From: Dyadobacter alkalitolerans DSM 23607
Lineage (GTDB): Bacteria > Bacteroidota > Bacteroidia > Cytophagales > Spirosomataceae
DNA: 64,000 nucleotides
Assembly (NCBI RefSeq): GCF_000428845.1
Contig: NZ_AUAS01000002.1
Coordinates: forward strand, 310,001-374,000
Reading direction: 5' to 3'
Every line of letters begins with the position of its first letter. Position 1 is the first letter of the stretch. Both the position numbers and the translations under genes were made by a program. Below, one piece after another: positions 18,298-27,190 of this stretch. The notes below the pieces were generated by a model. It had not been told where the DNA came from. It saw only the letters and a program-made list of their open reading frames with translations, and made no database searches.

Positions 18298-18915
18298 ATG
18301 GATTCGGAGCAAAAAACACATGTAATTGAAATTGAACGACAGTTTAATGTAAGTGTGGAAGAACTTTTCAAAGCCTGGACTGAAGCGGAACATTTGAAAC
18401 AATGGTGGCACCCGATGGGCGCTTCGCTTACGGATGTCAAAAATGAACTCAAAGAAGGCGGCGCGGTAGAGTACTACGTAGGCGATTCGGGTTTGGAAAT
18501 TACAGGGACTTACAGTGAAGTTGTTCCAAACGAAAAGCTGGCTTATTCATGGGTCTGGAATATGAGTGATGAAGGATCAGAAAGTGGTTATAAGTTGAAT
18601 ATCACTTTTTCCGCCGATGGCGAAAGCAGCAAGTTAAAAGTAGTGCAGGAAGGATTCTCCGGACCTGAATTCCTGAAACCCCACGAAGAAGGCTGGGAAA
18701 AGGGCTTGGACGATCTGGAATCGTATCTTTCCTCCGGCATAGGAAAAAGGGACTCGGATGCACAAAACTCCGGTGCGAGGAATGTTAATGCTCAGTCTGG
18801 TAATGCTGGTCAGGATGCAACTGCACAGGATAATGTTAAAAGTGCAGAAAACATGACCGACCGTTCCGGCGGCTATAACGAAGATCCCGACCAGGTAAAA
18901 GTAGGCGGAGGGTGA
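18298..18915 (+). CDS. SRPBCC/AHSA1-family protein with a hydrophilic tail
   Basis: A 205-residue protein. Residues 1-145 form an SRPBCC (START-like) fold of the AHSA1 type: IEIERQFNVSVEELFKAWTE, then LKQWWHPMGASL, GTYSEVVPNEKLAYSW and the closing helix EGWEKGLDDLESYLS. Residues 150-205 are a low-complexity tail rich in Ala, Asn, Gly, Asp and Gln (NVNAQSGNAGQDATAQDNVK), ending in GGG. Such domains bind hydrophobic ligands or act as co-chaperones; the ligand is unknown. The tail is unusual for the family and looks disordered. MsrA follows 80 bases later on the same strand. Confidence 0.82.
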   Translation: MDSEQKTHVIEIERQFNVSVEELFKAWTEAEHLKQWWHPMGASLTDVKNELKEGGAVEYYVGDSGLEITGTYSEVVPNEKLAYSWVWNMSDEGSESGYKLNITFSADGESSKLKVVQEGFSGPEFLKPHEEGWEKGLDDLESYLSSGIGKRDSDAQNSGARNVNAQSGNAGQDATAQDNVKSAENMTDRSGGYNEDPDQVKVGGG

Positions 18916-18995
18916 TCCAATCCTGTCAAAAAACTGTTCTGCAATAAACGGCACAGAATTGTTGCTGTGCATTTGCAACATTAAAATCAGAATAT

Positions 18996-19487
18996 ATGAG
19001 TACTGAAAAAGCCATTTTGGCAGGTGGTTGCTTCTGGGGAGTAGAAGAACTTTTCAGACAACAATCAGGCGTTATTTCAACAGTAGTAGGATATACGGGC
19101 GGCGACGTTCCTAATGCTACTTACCGGAATCATGGAACGCATGCGGAAGGAATCGAGATTGTATATGATCCTGAAAAACTAAGTTATCGCGCGCTTCTTG
19201 AATATTTCTTCCTAATCCACGATCCGACCACAAAGAATCGGCAAGGCAATGACATAGGGACTTCTTATCGTTCAGCTATTTTTTACCTGGGCGAAACGCA
19301 GCGGGAAGTTGCTGAAAAGTTGATTGCCGAAATGGAGGCGTCAGGCATCTGGCCTGGAAAAATCGTGACGGAAGTGGTGCCTGCGGGTGATTTTTGGAAT
19401 GCAGAAGAAGAACATCAGGATTACCTGCAGAAACATCCGGGAGGATATACCTGCCATTTTGAAAGACCTAGTTGGAAACTCAACTAG
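18996..19487 (+). CDS. msrA: Peptide methionine-S-sulfoxide reductase MsrA
   Basis: A 163-residue cytoplasmic enzyme that reduces the S-epimer of methionine sulfoxide in proteins, recycled by thioredoxin. The catalytic GGCFWGVEE motif places the nucleophile at Cys12. [22 protein letters not shown] and [14 protein letters not shown] are the conserved substrate-binding blocks. A candidate resolving Cys lies in GGYTCHF near the C-terminus. Length is normal for a stand-alone MsrA; no MsrB domain is fused. A strong terminator follows. Confidence 0.96.
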   Translation: MSTEKAILAGGCFWGVEELFRQQSGVISTVVGYTGGDVPNATYRNHGTHAEGIEIVYDPEKLSYRALLEYFFLIHDPTTKNRQGNDIGTSYRSAIFYLGETQREVAEKLIAEMEASGIWPGKIVTEVVPAGDFWNAEEEHQDYLQKHPGGYTCHFERPSWKLN

Positions 19488-19504
19488 GTTCACAATCAAT
19501 GATA

Positions 19505-19556
19505 ATCAAAAAAGAATGGCCTTGAATATTTAAATTCAAGGCCATTCTTTTTTGAT
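19505..19556. terminator. Long perfect bidirectional terminator
   Basis: A 23-bp perfect inverted repeat: 19505-19527 pairs with 19534-19556, loop ATTTAA. An A run precedes and a T run closes the stem, so it can stop transcription from both msrA and the convergent gene ending at 19568. Confidence 0.88.
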
Positions 19557-19567
19557 ATTGAGTTATT

Positions 19568-20041
19568 TCAAATTGGCAGAAGGTCGCCCTTTGAATCTTC
19601 CATTTCTCCAACTTTCTGAATTACAAATGCTGCTACCAGGCCTCCCAACAAATACCAGGCAACCGTCATTACTTTCGTTTCAGTCGTTTTGGTGACGGGC
19701 TTATCACTTAACCCCAACTTCTGCGTGAGACCAACAGCACCTAAGCCTGCAAAAAGGCCATAACCAGCGCCGCGAAGCATCAAATGTTCTTTGGATCCTT
19801 TCCCAATCATCGCATAATACATGGCATTGCTCGCCAGGTCTGCTGCCAATGTCGTACCAAACAGCGCCTTTCCGGTCGGCGCGGGTGCTCCCACCGCATG
19901 CAGGGATTTCGTTAACGCCTCCTCCCCGACCTTATCGATCCTGGGTGCTTTTGGCGACATTCTCTTGGCTACTTCGTGAATGATATTGAGGACTACGGCA
20001 CCAGCCAATCCACCAGCAAGACTTTTGATTTCAGGTTTCAT
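19568..20041 (-). CDS. Small membrane protein of unknown function
   Basis: A 157-residue protein with three to four hydrophobic segments: SLAGGLAGAVVLNIIHEVAK at the N-terminus, a central ADLASNAMYYAMIG / GAGYGLFAGLGAVGL pair and a C-terminal VAWYLLGGLVAAFVIQKVGE. Glycine-rich helix-packing motifs are frequent. It has no cleaved signal peptide and no known catalytic motif. It lies alone between the msrA terminator and the PQQ-type lipoprotein gene, whose stop is about 70 bases upstream on the same strand. I do not recognise the family. Confidence 0.7.
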   Translation of the reverse strand: MKPEIKSLAGGLAGAVVLNIIHEVAKRMSPKAPRIDKVGEEALTKSLHAVGAPAPTGKALFGTTLAADLASNAMYYAMIGKGSKEHLMLRGAGYGLFAGLGAVGLTQKLGLSDKPVTKTTETKVMTVAWYLLGGLVAAFVIQKVGEMEDSKGDLLPI

Positions 20042-20111
20042 ATTATTTATCGTTGTTGATCAATAAATGATTTATCTAAAAACCGTTCCAGCGAGCCAAA
20101 CAGGCCATTAT

Positions 20112-21350
20112 TTACTGATAAGAAACCCGGTATATCACGCCATTGGTATCATCTGAAAACAGTAGCGAGCCATCTTTATGAACCGTAACTCCCACCAAAC
20201 GACCGAAATGCGCTTTGTTCTTGTTCACGATAAAGCCTGTCACGAAGTCGTCAAATCTTACCGGTTTTCCATTTTCAAAATGCATCCTTACGATCTTATA
20301 CCCCACCGGCTCACTTCTGTTCCAGGAGCCGCGCATGGCAACAAATGCATCATTTTTATACTCACCCGGGAACATAGCACCTGAATAAAAGGCCATGGCC
20401 ATCGGCGCTGAATGTGCCTGATAAGTCAGTGCGGGAAGCGTGGTTTTTTGAAGATACTGCTTGTAAGTCGTATCCCCCTTCGGACGATCGCCGGGGTTGT
20501 ATTTGCCTTCGCCGTAAATGTACGGCCAGCCGTAATCCGCTCCCTGCGCAATCTGGTTCACCTCTTCCTTCTGCTCATCATCTCCAAGCCAGTCGATGCC
20601 ATGGTCCATTCCCCAAAGCGCGTTGGTTTCGGGATGCCAGGCATATCCGATTGTATTGCGAAGTCCTTTTGCAAATATTTTCCTGTTCGACCCATCTTCT
20701 TCCGCCCTTAGCATGGTTGCGTTTTCGGGATTCGGTTCAGGACAGGAGTTACAGGTGCTGCCGACTGAAATGTACATTTTGTTATCCGGACCAAACGCAA
20801 TCGTCCGGTTGGGGTGCTGGCCTCCGTCGGGCAGATCGTCAATCAGGATTTTGGGAACTCCCAGCGTTCCGTCGCCATTCACATCCGCAACATATACTTC
20901 GTTAACTGCTACAATGTACATTTTGCCTTTGTGCAATGAAAGTCCGTGTGCCTGCTTGATGGTAGCCACTGTTTTTACATCGTCCGAAACGCCGTCATTG
21001 TTGGCATCTGTCAGTAACATCACAATCCCCGCTTCGCGATCGGATGCATAAATGTGCCCATTCGCATCAGCAACTAATATTCTCGGTTTGCCAACGCCGT
21101 CAGCGAATTTGTTGACCTTAAACCCTGCGGGAACGCGAAGCTGGGCAATGTTCGCATCGGTCGCTCCTTGTACAGCGGGATAAAATACGTAACCTTCAAT
21201 CTGTGTAGACGTCGGTTCTTCGTCTGTTTCCGGGATGATCGAATCCCATAAGCTATCACCGTCTTTGCAGCTGACAACCAGCGATGCGAGCATCATCGTA
21301 AGGACTGTCCCGAGCCTGAATGCTTTTAAAAATGGATAATCTTTCTTCAT
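20112..21350 (-). CDS. PQQ-dependent dehydrogenase-like lipoprotein (sorbosone/glucose type)
   Basis: A 412-residue lipoprotein; lipobox VVSC, Cys28. The mature part is a six-bladed propeller of the soluble glucose/sorbosone dehydrogenase group. It shows LRVPAGFKVNKFADGVGKPR, AHGLSLHKGKMYI, GGQHPNRTIAFGPDNKMYIS, WHPETNALWGMDHGID and EEVNQIAQGADYGWPYIYGE. The His in GGQHPNRT and the Arg after it match residues that in family members lie near PQQ. It probably oxidises a sugar or aldose-like substrate in the periplasm; substrate and actual PQQ use are not shown. Unlike the relative at 61631 it has no cytochrome domain. It follows the permease gene by 123 bases on the same strand. Confidence 0.8.
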   Translation of the reverse strand: MKKDYPFLKAFRLGTVLTMMLASLVVSCKDGDSLWDSIIPETDEEPTSTQIEGYVFYPAVQGATDANIAQLRVPAGFKVNKFADGVGKPRILVADANGHIYASDREAGIVMLLTDANNDGVSDDVKTVATIKQAHGLSLHKGKMYIVAVNEVYVADVNGDGTLGVPKILIDDLPDGGQHPNRTIAFGPDNKMYISVGSTCNSCPEPNPENATMLRAEEDGSNRKIFAKGLRNTIGYAWHPETNALWGMDHGIDWLGDDEQKEEVNQIAQGADYGWPYIYGEGKYNPGDRPKGDTTYKQYLQKTTLPALTYQAHSAPMAMAFYSGAMFPGEYKNDAFVAMRGSWNRSEPVGYKIVRMHFENGKPVRFDDFVTGFIVNKNKAHFGRLVGVTVHKDGSLLFSDDTNGVIYRVSYQ

Positions 21351-21473
21351 GATCTTTTAGTTTTGAGTTGATGACCGGTTTTCTGCGGTGGGGTTAACAA
21401 TTATCATACCCGTAGAAACCGCACCGGTTATCGATCCAAAACTTTTATCCCTAAAAAATATTACAGCACCATT

Positions 21474-24017
21474 TTATTCACTCCGCAAACTTTTGACCGG
21501 GTTCATCAATGCTGCCTTAATGCTCTGGAAACTGACGGTCAGTAAGGCAATGGAGGCGGCGATTAACCCGGCTAGTACAAACACCCACCAATCCATGGTA
21601 GTTTGATAAGCAAAATCCTGCAACCAGCTGTCCATTGCATACCAGGCAATGGGAGACGCCACAACGATGGCAATAAGTATTAATTTAAGAAAATCCTGTG
21701 AGAGCAATGCCACTACGCCGGTTACAGTTGCTCCAAGCACTTTTCGTACGCCGATCTCTTTTTTCCGCTGTTCGGCCATGAATGCAGATAAGCCGTAAAG
21801 TCCAAGACAAGAGATAAAAATGGCCAGTCCGGCAAAAAGATTGAAAATGCTGCCCATTTGCTTCTCGCTCTGATACAGGTTGTCGAGGTCTTTATCCAGA
21901 AAACCATATGTGAAGGGATATGCCGGATTGAGTTGCTGACTGATCTTTCCCAGCTCGCTGATGGCAGCTTCCGCGCTGCCCGGCTTTGTACGGACCACAA
22001 CCACGCCTCCCCATTTATTCAGCCGCAGTATCAGCGGTTCCATCGCGTATTGAAGCGATTTGAAATGAAAATCTTTCACAACCCCTATAATCGTTCCCTT
22101 CTCATCTGACATCGTAAGGTTCTTCCCGACAGCGTTCTGAATGTTCATGCCCATGATTTGCATGGCTTTTTCATTGATCACATAATTGGCACTGTCACTT
22201 TTGAATTCGCTGGAAAAACTACGTCCTGCCAGGATTTTGGTTTTAAAAACCGATGTAAAATTTTCATCAACATTCAAGGATGGAATGACGATCTGGTTGT
22301 TCGAAGTCTGCCCGTCCCACACAACATCTGTCGAGCCCGAAATAAGCGCCGTCGGGAGGTCCGAAATAATTGAAAAATTTTCTGTCATCGGATTCTGGGC
22401 TAATGTGGTTTTTAATGCTTGTTGCTTTGCCCAGACGTCGCCTGTCATCGGCATGTAAAGGAGACTTGATTTGTCAAAACCAAGATTACGGTTTTTGATA
22501 AAATTCAATTGTTTGTAAACCACAGCCGTGCCGACCAGCAGCACAATGGCCACTACGAACTGCGTCACGACAAGCCCGTTCCTGAACAGCAAATTCCCCC
22601 CGGCGACCCTCATTTTCCCTTTCAGTACTTTTACAGGAGCAAATCCCGACAGGAAAAGCGCAGGATAACTTCCGGCAATCAGACCGGTAAGAATCGCGAT
22701 ACCCGCCAGGCTCAACAACAATTTCCCATCCGTAAAATGAATGGCCAATTCCGTTCCGGTAAGATTTTGGAAAATAGGCAGAATAATGAAAACAATGCCG
22801 ATGGCGATGAAAAGAGAGAGAAACGAGAAAATCAGAGACTCTCCCAAAAACTGGATAATCAGCTGATAACGACCTGCGCCTACGACCTTTCGCAATCCAA
22901 CTTCCTTCGACCGGCGTTCGGAACGTGCCGTTGCCAGATTCATGAAGTTGATGCAGGCAACAGCCAGAATAAATATGGCGACAACGAAAAATATATTGAC
23001 ATACTGCACATTACCATGTCCGGGTAAGTCAATCTGCAGATTGGAATGTAGATGGATATCTTGTAATGGCTGCAACTGGAAATCAACTTTCAATGTTTGG
23101 CCGCTGTCCTTACCGTGTGCAAAATGGATCTTGCTGATCTGTGCACCTAATTTTTGCAAACCGGAAGGCGTAATATCGGTGTTTTCAGTCAGCTTAAAAT
23201 AGGTATAAAAGTTGAAGTTTCCCCAGACGTCGTTCTGCAAATCCCAGTCGGTTTTGGCCAGGGTTGCCATTGGGATAATGAAGTCGAATTGAAGATGTGA
23301 ATTGGCAGGTGCATTGGCCAGAATGCCTGCAATGGTAAAATTTTCCTTATTGTTGATGCGGATGATCTGACCCAAGGCCTCCCCGCTTCCGTAATATTTT
23401 TTAGCCATCTCCTCCGTGATCAGCAGCGCACCCGGGTCTTTCAATGCAGTTGCGGCATTTCCTTTTAACAAGGGGAAAGAAAATACTTGCAGGAAATTTG
23501 AATCCGCGAAAAAGACACGCTTTTCCTGAAACTTCTTGTCACCTGCTTCCATCAGGTTGGTAACCGGCTTGCTGACCCTTACGGCAGTTTCAATCTGTGG
23601 CATTTGCGCCCGCAACCCTCCCGCCATGCCGGCAGGACTAACCGCCGCTTTGAAATCTCCTGCCGCGCAGGTAAGCCTGACGAGACGGCTGGCGTGTGCA
23701 TGAAAACGATCATAGCTAAGCTCATTTTGAACCCAAAGCAGGATGAGAATGCTGCATGCCATTCCGATGGAAAGTCCGGCAATGTTCAGGATGGAGTAAG
23801 CTTTTTGGCGGATAATGTTGCGCCAGGCGATTTTAAAGTAATTTTTTAACATGGCAGGGTTCAGGAAAAATGGTTGTTCATAGTTGGTTTTACTTTGGCG
23901 CCGGTGAACAAATGGCGGCAGGACGGAAAATACATTCAGGACATAGCGCAGTATGGCCTGCGTTTTTCCGCTGCGACGGACCCAGTAAGCGTAAAGCTCG
24001 TCGAGATCTCCTTCCAC
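21474..24017 (-). CDS. ABC-type FtsX/MacB-like permease with an incomplete prefix domain
   Basis: About 847 residues from a GTG start. From MLKNYFKIAWRNIIRQKAYS onward it is a typical Bacteroidota MacB-like permease: first membrane helix, large periplasmic domain, three helices around residues 340-480, second periplasmic domain, and three final helices (GLYGLSAFMAEQRKKEIGVR, then KSLRSE). An ATPase would be separate; none is adjacent. The N-terminus carries part of a permease prefix domain (EGDLDELYAYWVRRSGK). The conserved start of that domain (RWLHPHNTLEE) continues upstream in frame to about 24110 with no ATG, GTG or TTG. Translation may begin at GTG 24017, or at ATG 23852 just before MLKNYF. 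A LytS/LytTR pair lies upstream. Confidence 0.85.
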   Translation of the reverse strand: MEGDLDELYAYWVRRSGKTQAILRYVLNVFSVLPPFVHRRQSKTNYEQPFFLNPAMLKNYFKIAWRNIIRQKAYSILNIAGLSIGMACSILILLWVQNELSYDRFHAHASRLVRLTCAAGDFKAAVSPAGMAGGLRAQMPQIETAVRVSKPVTNLMEAGDKKFQEKRVFFADSNFLQVFSFPLLKGNAATALKDPGALLITEEMAKKYYGSGEALGQIIRINNKENFTIAGILANAPANSHLQFDFIIPMATLAKTDWDLQNDVWGNFNFYTYFKLTENTDITPSGLQKLGAQISKIHFAHGKDSGQTLKVDFQLQPLQDIHLHSNLQIDLPGHGNVQYVNIFFVVAIFILAVACINFMNLATARSERRSKEVGLRKVVGAGRYQLIIQFLGESLIFSFLSLFIAIGIVFIILPIFQNLTGTELAIHFTDGKLLLSLAGIAILTGLIAGSYPALFLSGFAPVKVLKGKMRVAGGNLLFRNGLVVTQFVVAIVLLVGTAVVYKQLNFIKNRNLGFDKSSLLYMPMTGDVWAKQQALKTTLAQNPMTENFSIISDLPTALISGSTDVVWDGQTSNNQIVIPSLNVDENFTSVFKTKILAGRSFSSEFKSDSANYVINEKAMQIMGMNIQNAVGKNLTMSDEKGTIIGVVKDFHFKSLQYAMEPLILRLNKWGGVVVVRTKPGSAEAAISELGKISQQLNPAYPFTYGFLDKDLDNLYQSEKQMGSIFNLFAGLAIFISCLGLYGLSAFMAEQRKKEIGVRKVLGATVTGVVALLSQDFLKLILIAIVVASPIAWYAMDSWLQDFAYQTTMDWWVFVLAGLIAASIALLTVSFQSIKAALMNPVKSLRSE

Positions 24018-24130
24018 TTCTTCGAGCGTGTTGTGCGGGTGCAGCCAGCGAAGGAAGAGTACAAATACGTGCCAATAACTGAAAACGCTTCTTATAGCGC
24101 ATAGAGGGCCTTATTTATATTTCAAATCCT

Positions 24131-24146
24131 TTTTCCGTCCGGAAAA
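24131..24146. promoter_or_regulatory. Palindrome upstream of the permease gene
   Basis: TTTTCCG (24131-24137) and CGGAAAA (24140-24146) around a 2-base centre, between the LytTR regulator and the permease. It could be a binding site for the adjacent LytTR regulator, but its symmetric form differs from the usual direct-repeat LytTR sites. Confidence 0.25.
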
Positions 24147-24203
24147 GAACGAACCGTGTCCGATAATGAACGGTGGAAAATGTGAGGGTTTTGAGTGGTA
24201 ACG

Positions 24204-24935
24204 CTAGGCTCCAATCCTTTTCAGTACATGATCTTTATAAGAATCTCCTATTGGAATGACTGCATGATCAATAAAAATCCGCTGGCGTTCAATAAACTGA
24301 ATCTTGGTGAGGGCCACGAGGTAGGATTTGTGCACACGCATAAAATACGCATCGGGTAAGCTTTCTTCAAACTTCGCTAATGTCGTTAGCGTGAGCAGCT
24401 TTTCGGAACGCGTAAAAACGGTCGTGTAATCCTTGCCACCCTGCAAGTAAAGCAGATCCTGATGATCAACTTTGACAAGCTTATGTTCGGTTTTTATGAA
24501 AATTACTCCAAAATCAGTTTTCGTGGAATTCCCCAATGCAATGTTGGAAGCATCGGTTGTTTCATTTGTCAAAAATAATCTTTGCATTTTCTGAACCGAG
24601 CGCAAGAAACGGTCAAATGAAATGGGTTTCAGCAGATAATCGATCACGTCATAGTCGTATCCTTCCAATGCGTACTGTGTGTAAGCCGTTGTTAAAACCA
24701 CTTTTGATTGGCCCGCCAATTGTTTTAAGAACTGGATCCCGGTTAAATCGGGCATTTGAATGTCCAGGAAAATGAGGTCAATATCATGGTTCTGTGCGAA
24801 AATGAGCCCTTCGACAGCATTTGTTGTGGTCATGATAAGATCCAGCTGCCCCATCTTCTGAGCATGGCTTTCGATCACCCGCAATGCCATGGGTTCGTCA
24901 TCAATCGCTATGGCTCTTATTACCTGTCCGTTCAC
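24204..24935 (-). CDS. LytTR-family response regulator
   Basis: A 243-residue regulator. The receiver domain (residues 1-125) has the acidic pair in AIDDEP, phospho-acceptor Asp58 in LIFLDIQMPDLTG, the Thr switch in VVLTTAYTQYA and the Lys in YLLKPIS. The LytTR DNA-binding domain (about 145-243) has the characteristic LLYLQGGKDYTTVFT and FMRVHKSYLVAL blocks. Its partner kinase is encoded 27 bases upstream on the same strand, so the two form one operon. The downstream permease is a plausible target. Confidence 0.93.
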   Translation of the reverse strand: MNGQVIRAIAIDDEPMALRVIESHAQKMGQLDLIMTTTNAVEGLIFAQNHDIDLIFLDIQMPDLTGIQFLKQLAGQSKVVLTTAYTQYALEGYDYDVIDYLLKPISFDRFLRSVQKMQRLFLTNETTDASNIALGNSTKTDFGVIFIKTEHKLVKVDHQDLLYLQGGKDYTTVFTRSEKLLTLTTLAKFEESLPDAYFMRVHKSYLVALTKIQFIERQRIFIDHAVIPIGDSYKDHVLKRIGA

Positions 24936-24962
24936 TGTTTTGAGCGTTGATCCGGGTTAAAT

Positions 24963-26015
24963 TTAATCTGCCTTTACCGCGTTTACATTGATTTCCAGCA
25001 AAGTATGAAATTGATCTGCTTCCTGCCATACGCGGAGCATATGATTGCCGGGATAAAGCAACGTCAATCTCCTTTCTACATTTTTCAATCCGATTCCGCC
25101 AGCTGTATCACGATTCTGAAATGTGATCTGATTGCTTATTTCGAAACGTAACGTTGGGCCTGATATTGACAGGCTGATATGCACCGGAAATGCCGGGTCT
25201 CGTAACTGGCCGTGCTTGAAAGCGTTTTCTACAAAGGCGATAAAGAGCAACGGCGCTATCACAATCCCGTTTACATTCCCTTCCAACGTAAAGTGAACGA
25301 ATATTTCCCCGGGATAACGCAATTTTTCGAGTTCGACAAAGCCATTCAGATATTCGATCTCGCGATTGACCGGGACAAAGGTTTCATTCGATTCATATAG
25401 CATATAACGCATCATCTCACCTAGCCGCAAAATAACATCCGGTGTCCGTTCTGGTTCGGAGAGCGACAAGCCATAAAGATTGTTCATCGTGTTGAAAAGA
25501 AAATGCGGGTTAAGCTGCGATTTCAGATAAGCAAGCTCCATAACCAGTTTCTCATGCCGCATGGCTTCGTGGCGGAAATAATCATTGATGGTTTTAAGCA
25601 AAAAACACAAAAAAATCCCCAGCGCACTGAAAAATACATTTTCTCCAAAATAATCCCAGATCCTGATGCCTTTTGGATATTGCCAGATATCAAAAACAGG
25701 TCCGAGAAAGAGCTGCTCGACGATGTAGCGGACCAGTACATCCATTGCAACAAGCAACATGAGTGCCAACACTGCCAGGCCATATTGACGCTGCTGGAAA
25801 AGACGGTCAAAGACCCAGAGACTGAAATAGCACATCAGAATGGTGCGCCCGTAACCTACCGGCGTGAAAGGATCGGTTAGATCTGCCAGGAAAAGCGACC
25901 AGTTAAGCTGCATCTTATTATGTAGTGCAACATTGAAAATTACGCCAAAAAAGATGAACAAAGTCCAGAAGAGAATGTGTATCCGAAGAAGTTGGCTGGT
26001 TTTGAATAGCGGCAT
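24963..26015 (-). CDS. LytS-type sensor histidine kinase
   Basis: About 350 residues from the ATG at 26015 (MPLFKTSQLLRIHILFW). An upstream in-frame start at 26099 adds 28 residues that do not resemble a signal or membrane segment. Four hydrophobic segments fill residues 10-150. The His_kinase core follows with YLKSQLNPHFLFNTMNNL, where the His after NP is the phospho-acceptor, and the degenerate ATPase has APLLFIAFVENAFKHG and GGIGLKNVERRL. The sensing domain is just the membrane bundle, so a membrane-embedded or envelope signal is likely. It pairs with the LytTR regulator downstream. Confidence 0.9.
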   Translation of the reverse strand: MPLFKTSQLLRIHILFWTLFIFFGVIFNVALHNKMQLNWSLFLADLTDPFTPVGYGRTILMCYFSLWVFDRLFQQRQYGLAVLALMLLVAMDVLVRYIVEQLFLGPVFDIWQYPKGIRIWDYFGENVFFSALGIFLCFLLKTINDYFRHEAMRHEKLVMELAYLKSQLNPHFLFNTMNNLYGLSLSEPERTPDVILRLGEMMRYMLYESNETFVPVNREIEYLNGFVELEKLRYPGEIFVHFTLEGNVNGIVIAPLLFIAFVENAFKHGQLRDPAFPVHISLSISGPTLRFEISNQITFQNRDTAGGIGLKNVERRLTLLYPGNHMLRVWQEADQFHTLLEINVNAVKAD

Positions 26016-26235
26016 AGGGCAAATAAAGCCATTATTTAGTTTCGCACACCAACTTAATCCGCCAACAGCCTTAATAGTCCCGCATTCCGGCCTATACAAG
26101 AGTGAACACGGACTTTTAAAGAAAGCATCCTTTTAATCCATTGTTGATATGCGGTTGAAAAAGCAGCATTCACAGATTTCTTTCTACTATATCCTGCGTA
26201 CCATGACACTTTTGGTAAACAAAAACTCATAACAT

Positions 26236-27066
26236 ATGTATAATTCCAAATTACTCGGGCTGTTAGCCCTTACCTTTTTCCTCTGTACACCAATATTAGC
26301 CTGCACCGTGTTTACAGCATCCGATGGCAGAAACACATTGGTCGGTAATAATGAAGATTCCAGCCCTTCCCTGAAAACATTTTTATGGTTTTACCCTGGC
26401 AAAAAGCAAACGAACGGGTTTGTAACCTGGGGTGTAAAGGAAAAGCTCCCGGAAGGCGGCATGAATGACAAAGGATTATTTTGGGATGCAGCCGCGCTTA
26501 TGCAGAAAATCCCGATCAAGCGTGATGTTGCTAAGCCCGATTTTGAAGGATACTTTGTCAATAAAGCACTGGCAGAATGTGCCACAGTGGACGAAGTGAT
26601 CCTTCTGGTGAAGCGGTTTAATCTGGTTTGGCAGGAGCGCGCACAGATTTTGGTGGCAGATGCAAGCGGCGATTATGCCCTGATTCACGCTAATTACATC
26701 ATCCGCAAATCGGACCAGCGCAGGAATTACCAGGCCGTTACCAATTTCAGTTTACAGTATGGAACAGCCAACCAGGAGCCCTGCCAACGTTACAATACGG
26801 CCGAAATGTTGCTAGGGAAAAACTTGGTTTCGGTTCCGTTGTTTAAAGAAATCTTGTCTAAGACTGCGCAACGCGCGATTGACAATGCAACGATCTATTC
26901 GCAAATTGCTGACTTAAAAAATGGTCGGTTTTATCTTTATCAGCATCACAATTTTGAAGAAGAACTTGTTATTTCCCTGGCGGATGAGCTGAAAAAAGGG
27001 AAGCATCGAACCGAGATCAAAAAGCTCTTCAAGGCTGACAGGAAAATCTCCGGCACCCGGTCCTGA
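26236..27066 (+). CDS. Ntn-type linear amide C-N hydrolase, exported
   Basis: A 276-residue protein of the choloylglycine hydrolase/penicillin V acylase-like group. The signal peptide ends PILA, and the next residue, Cys23 in CTVFTASDGR, is the expected N-terminal nucleophile set free by signal cleavage. The downstream NNEDSSPS matches the family's Asn/Asp pair. ILVADASGDYALIH and NYQAVTNFSLQYG are further conserved strands. It would cleave small linear amides such as N-acyl amino acids, acyl-homoserine lactones or beta-lactams; which one is unknown. ILAC before Cys23 could also be read as a lipobox, which would block the catalytic amine, so export by simple cleavage is more likely if it is an enzyme. 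It is transcribed alone. Confidence 0.75.
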   Translation: MYNSKLLGLLALTFFLCTPILACTVFTASDGRNTLVGNNEDSSPSLKTFLWFYPGKKQTNGFVTWGVKEKLPEGGMNDKGLFWDAAALMQKIPIKRDVAKPDFEGYFVNKALAECATVDEVILLVKRFNLVWQERAQILVADASGDYALIHANYIIRKSDQRRNYQAVTNFSLQYGTANQEPCQRYNTAEMLLGKNLVSVPLFKEILSKTAQRAIDNATIYSQIADLKNGRFYLYQHHNFEEELVISLADELKKGKHRTEIKKLFKADRKISGTRS

Positions 27067-27190
27067 CTTTTTAAAACACTATGCCAATTGACGCAACGCA
27101 CCCGCATATTTGTCATAATCGGCACCTGCTTGTTTCCGGGATTTCTTTCAACTTTGCGACATACTAATTCACCAAAAAACGAAAACGATT

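Noticed and set aside
26016-26099. Longer start for the LytS-type kinase
   Set aside because: The 28 extra residues show no membrane or signal character; ATG 26015 places the first helix at the normal distance.
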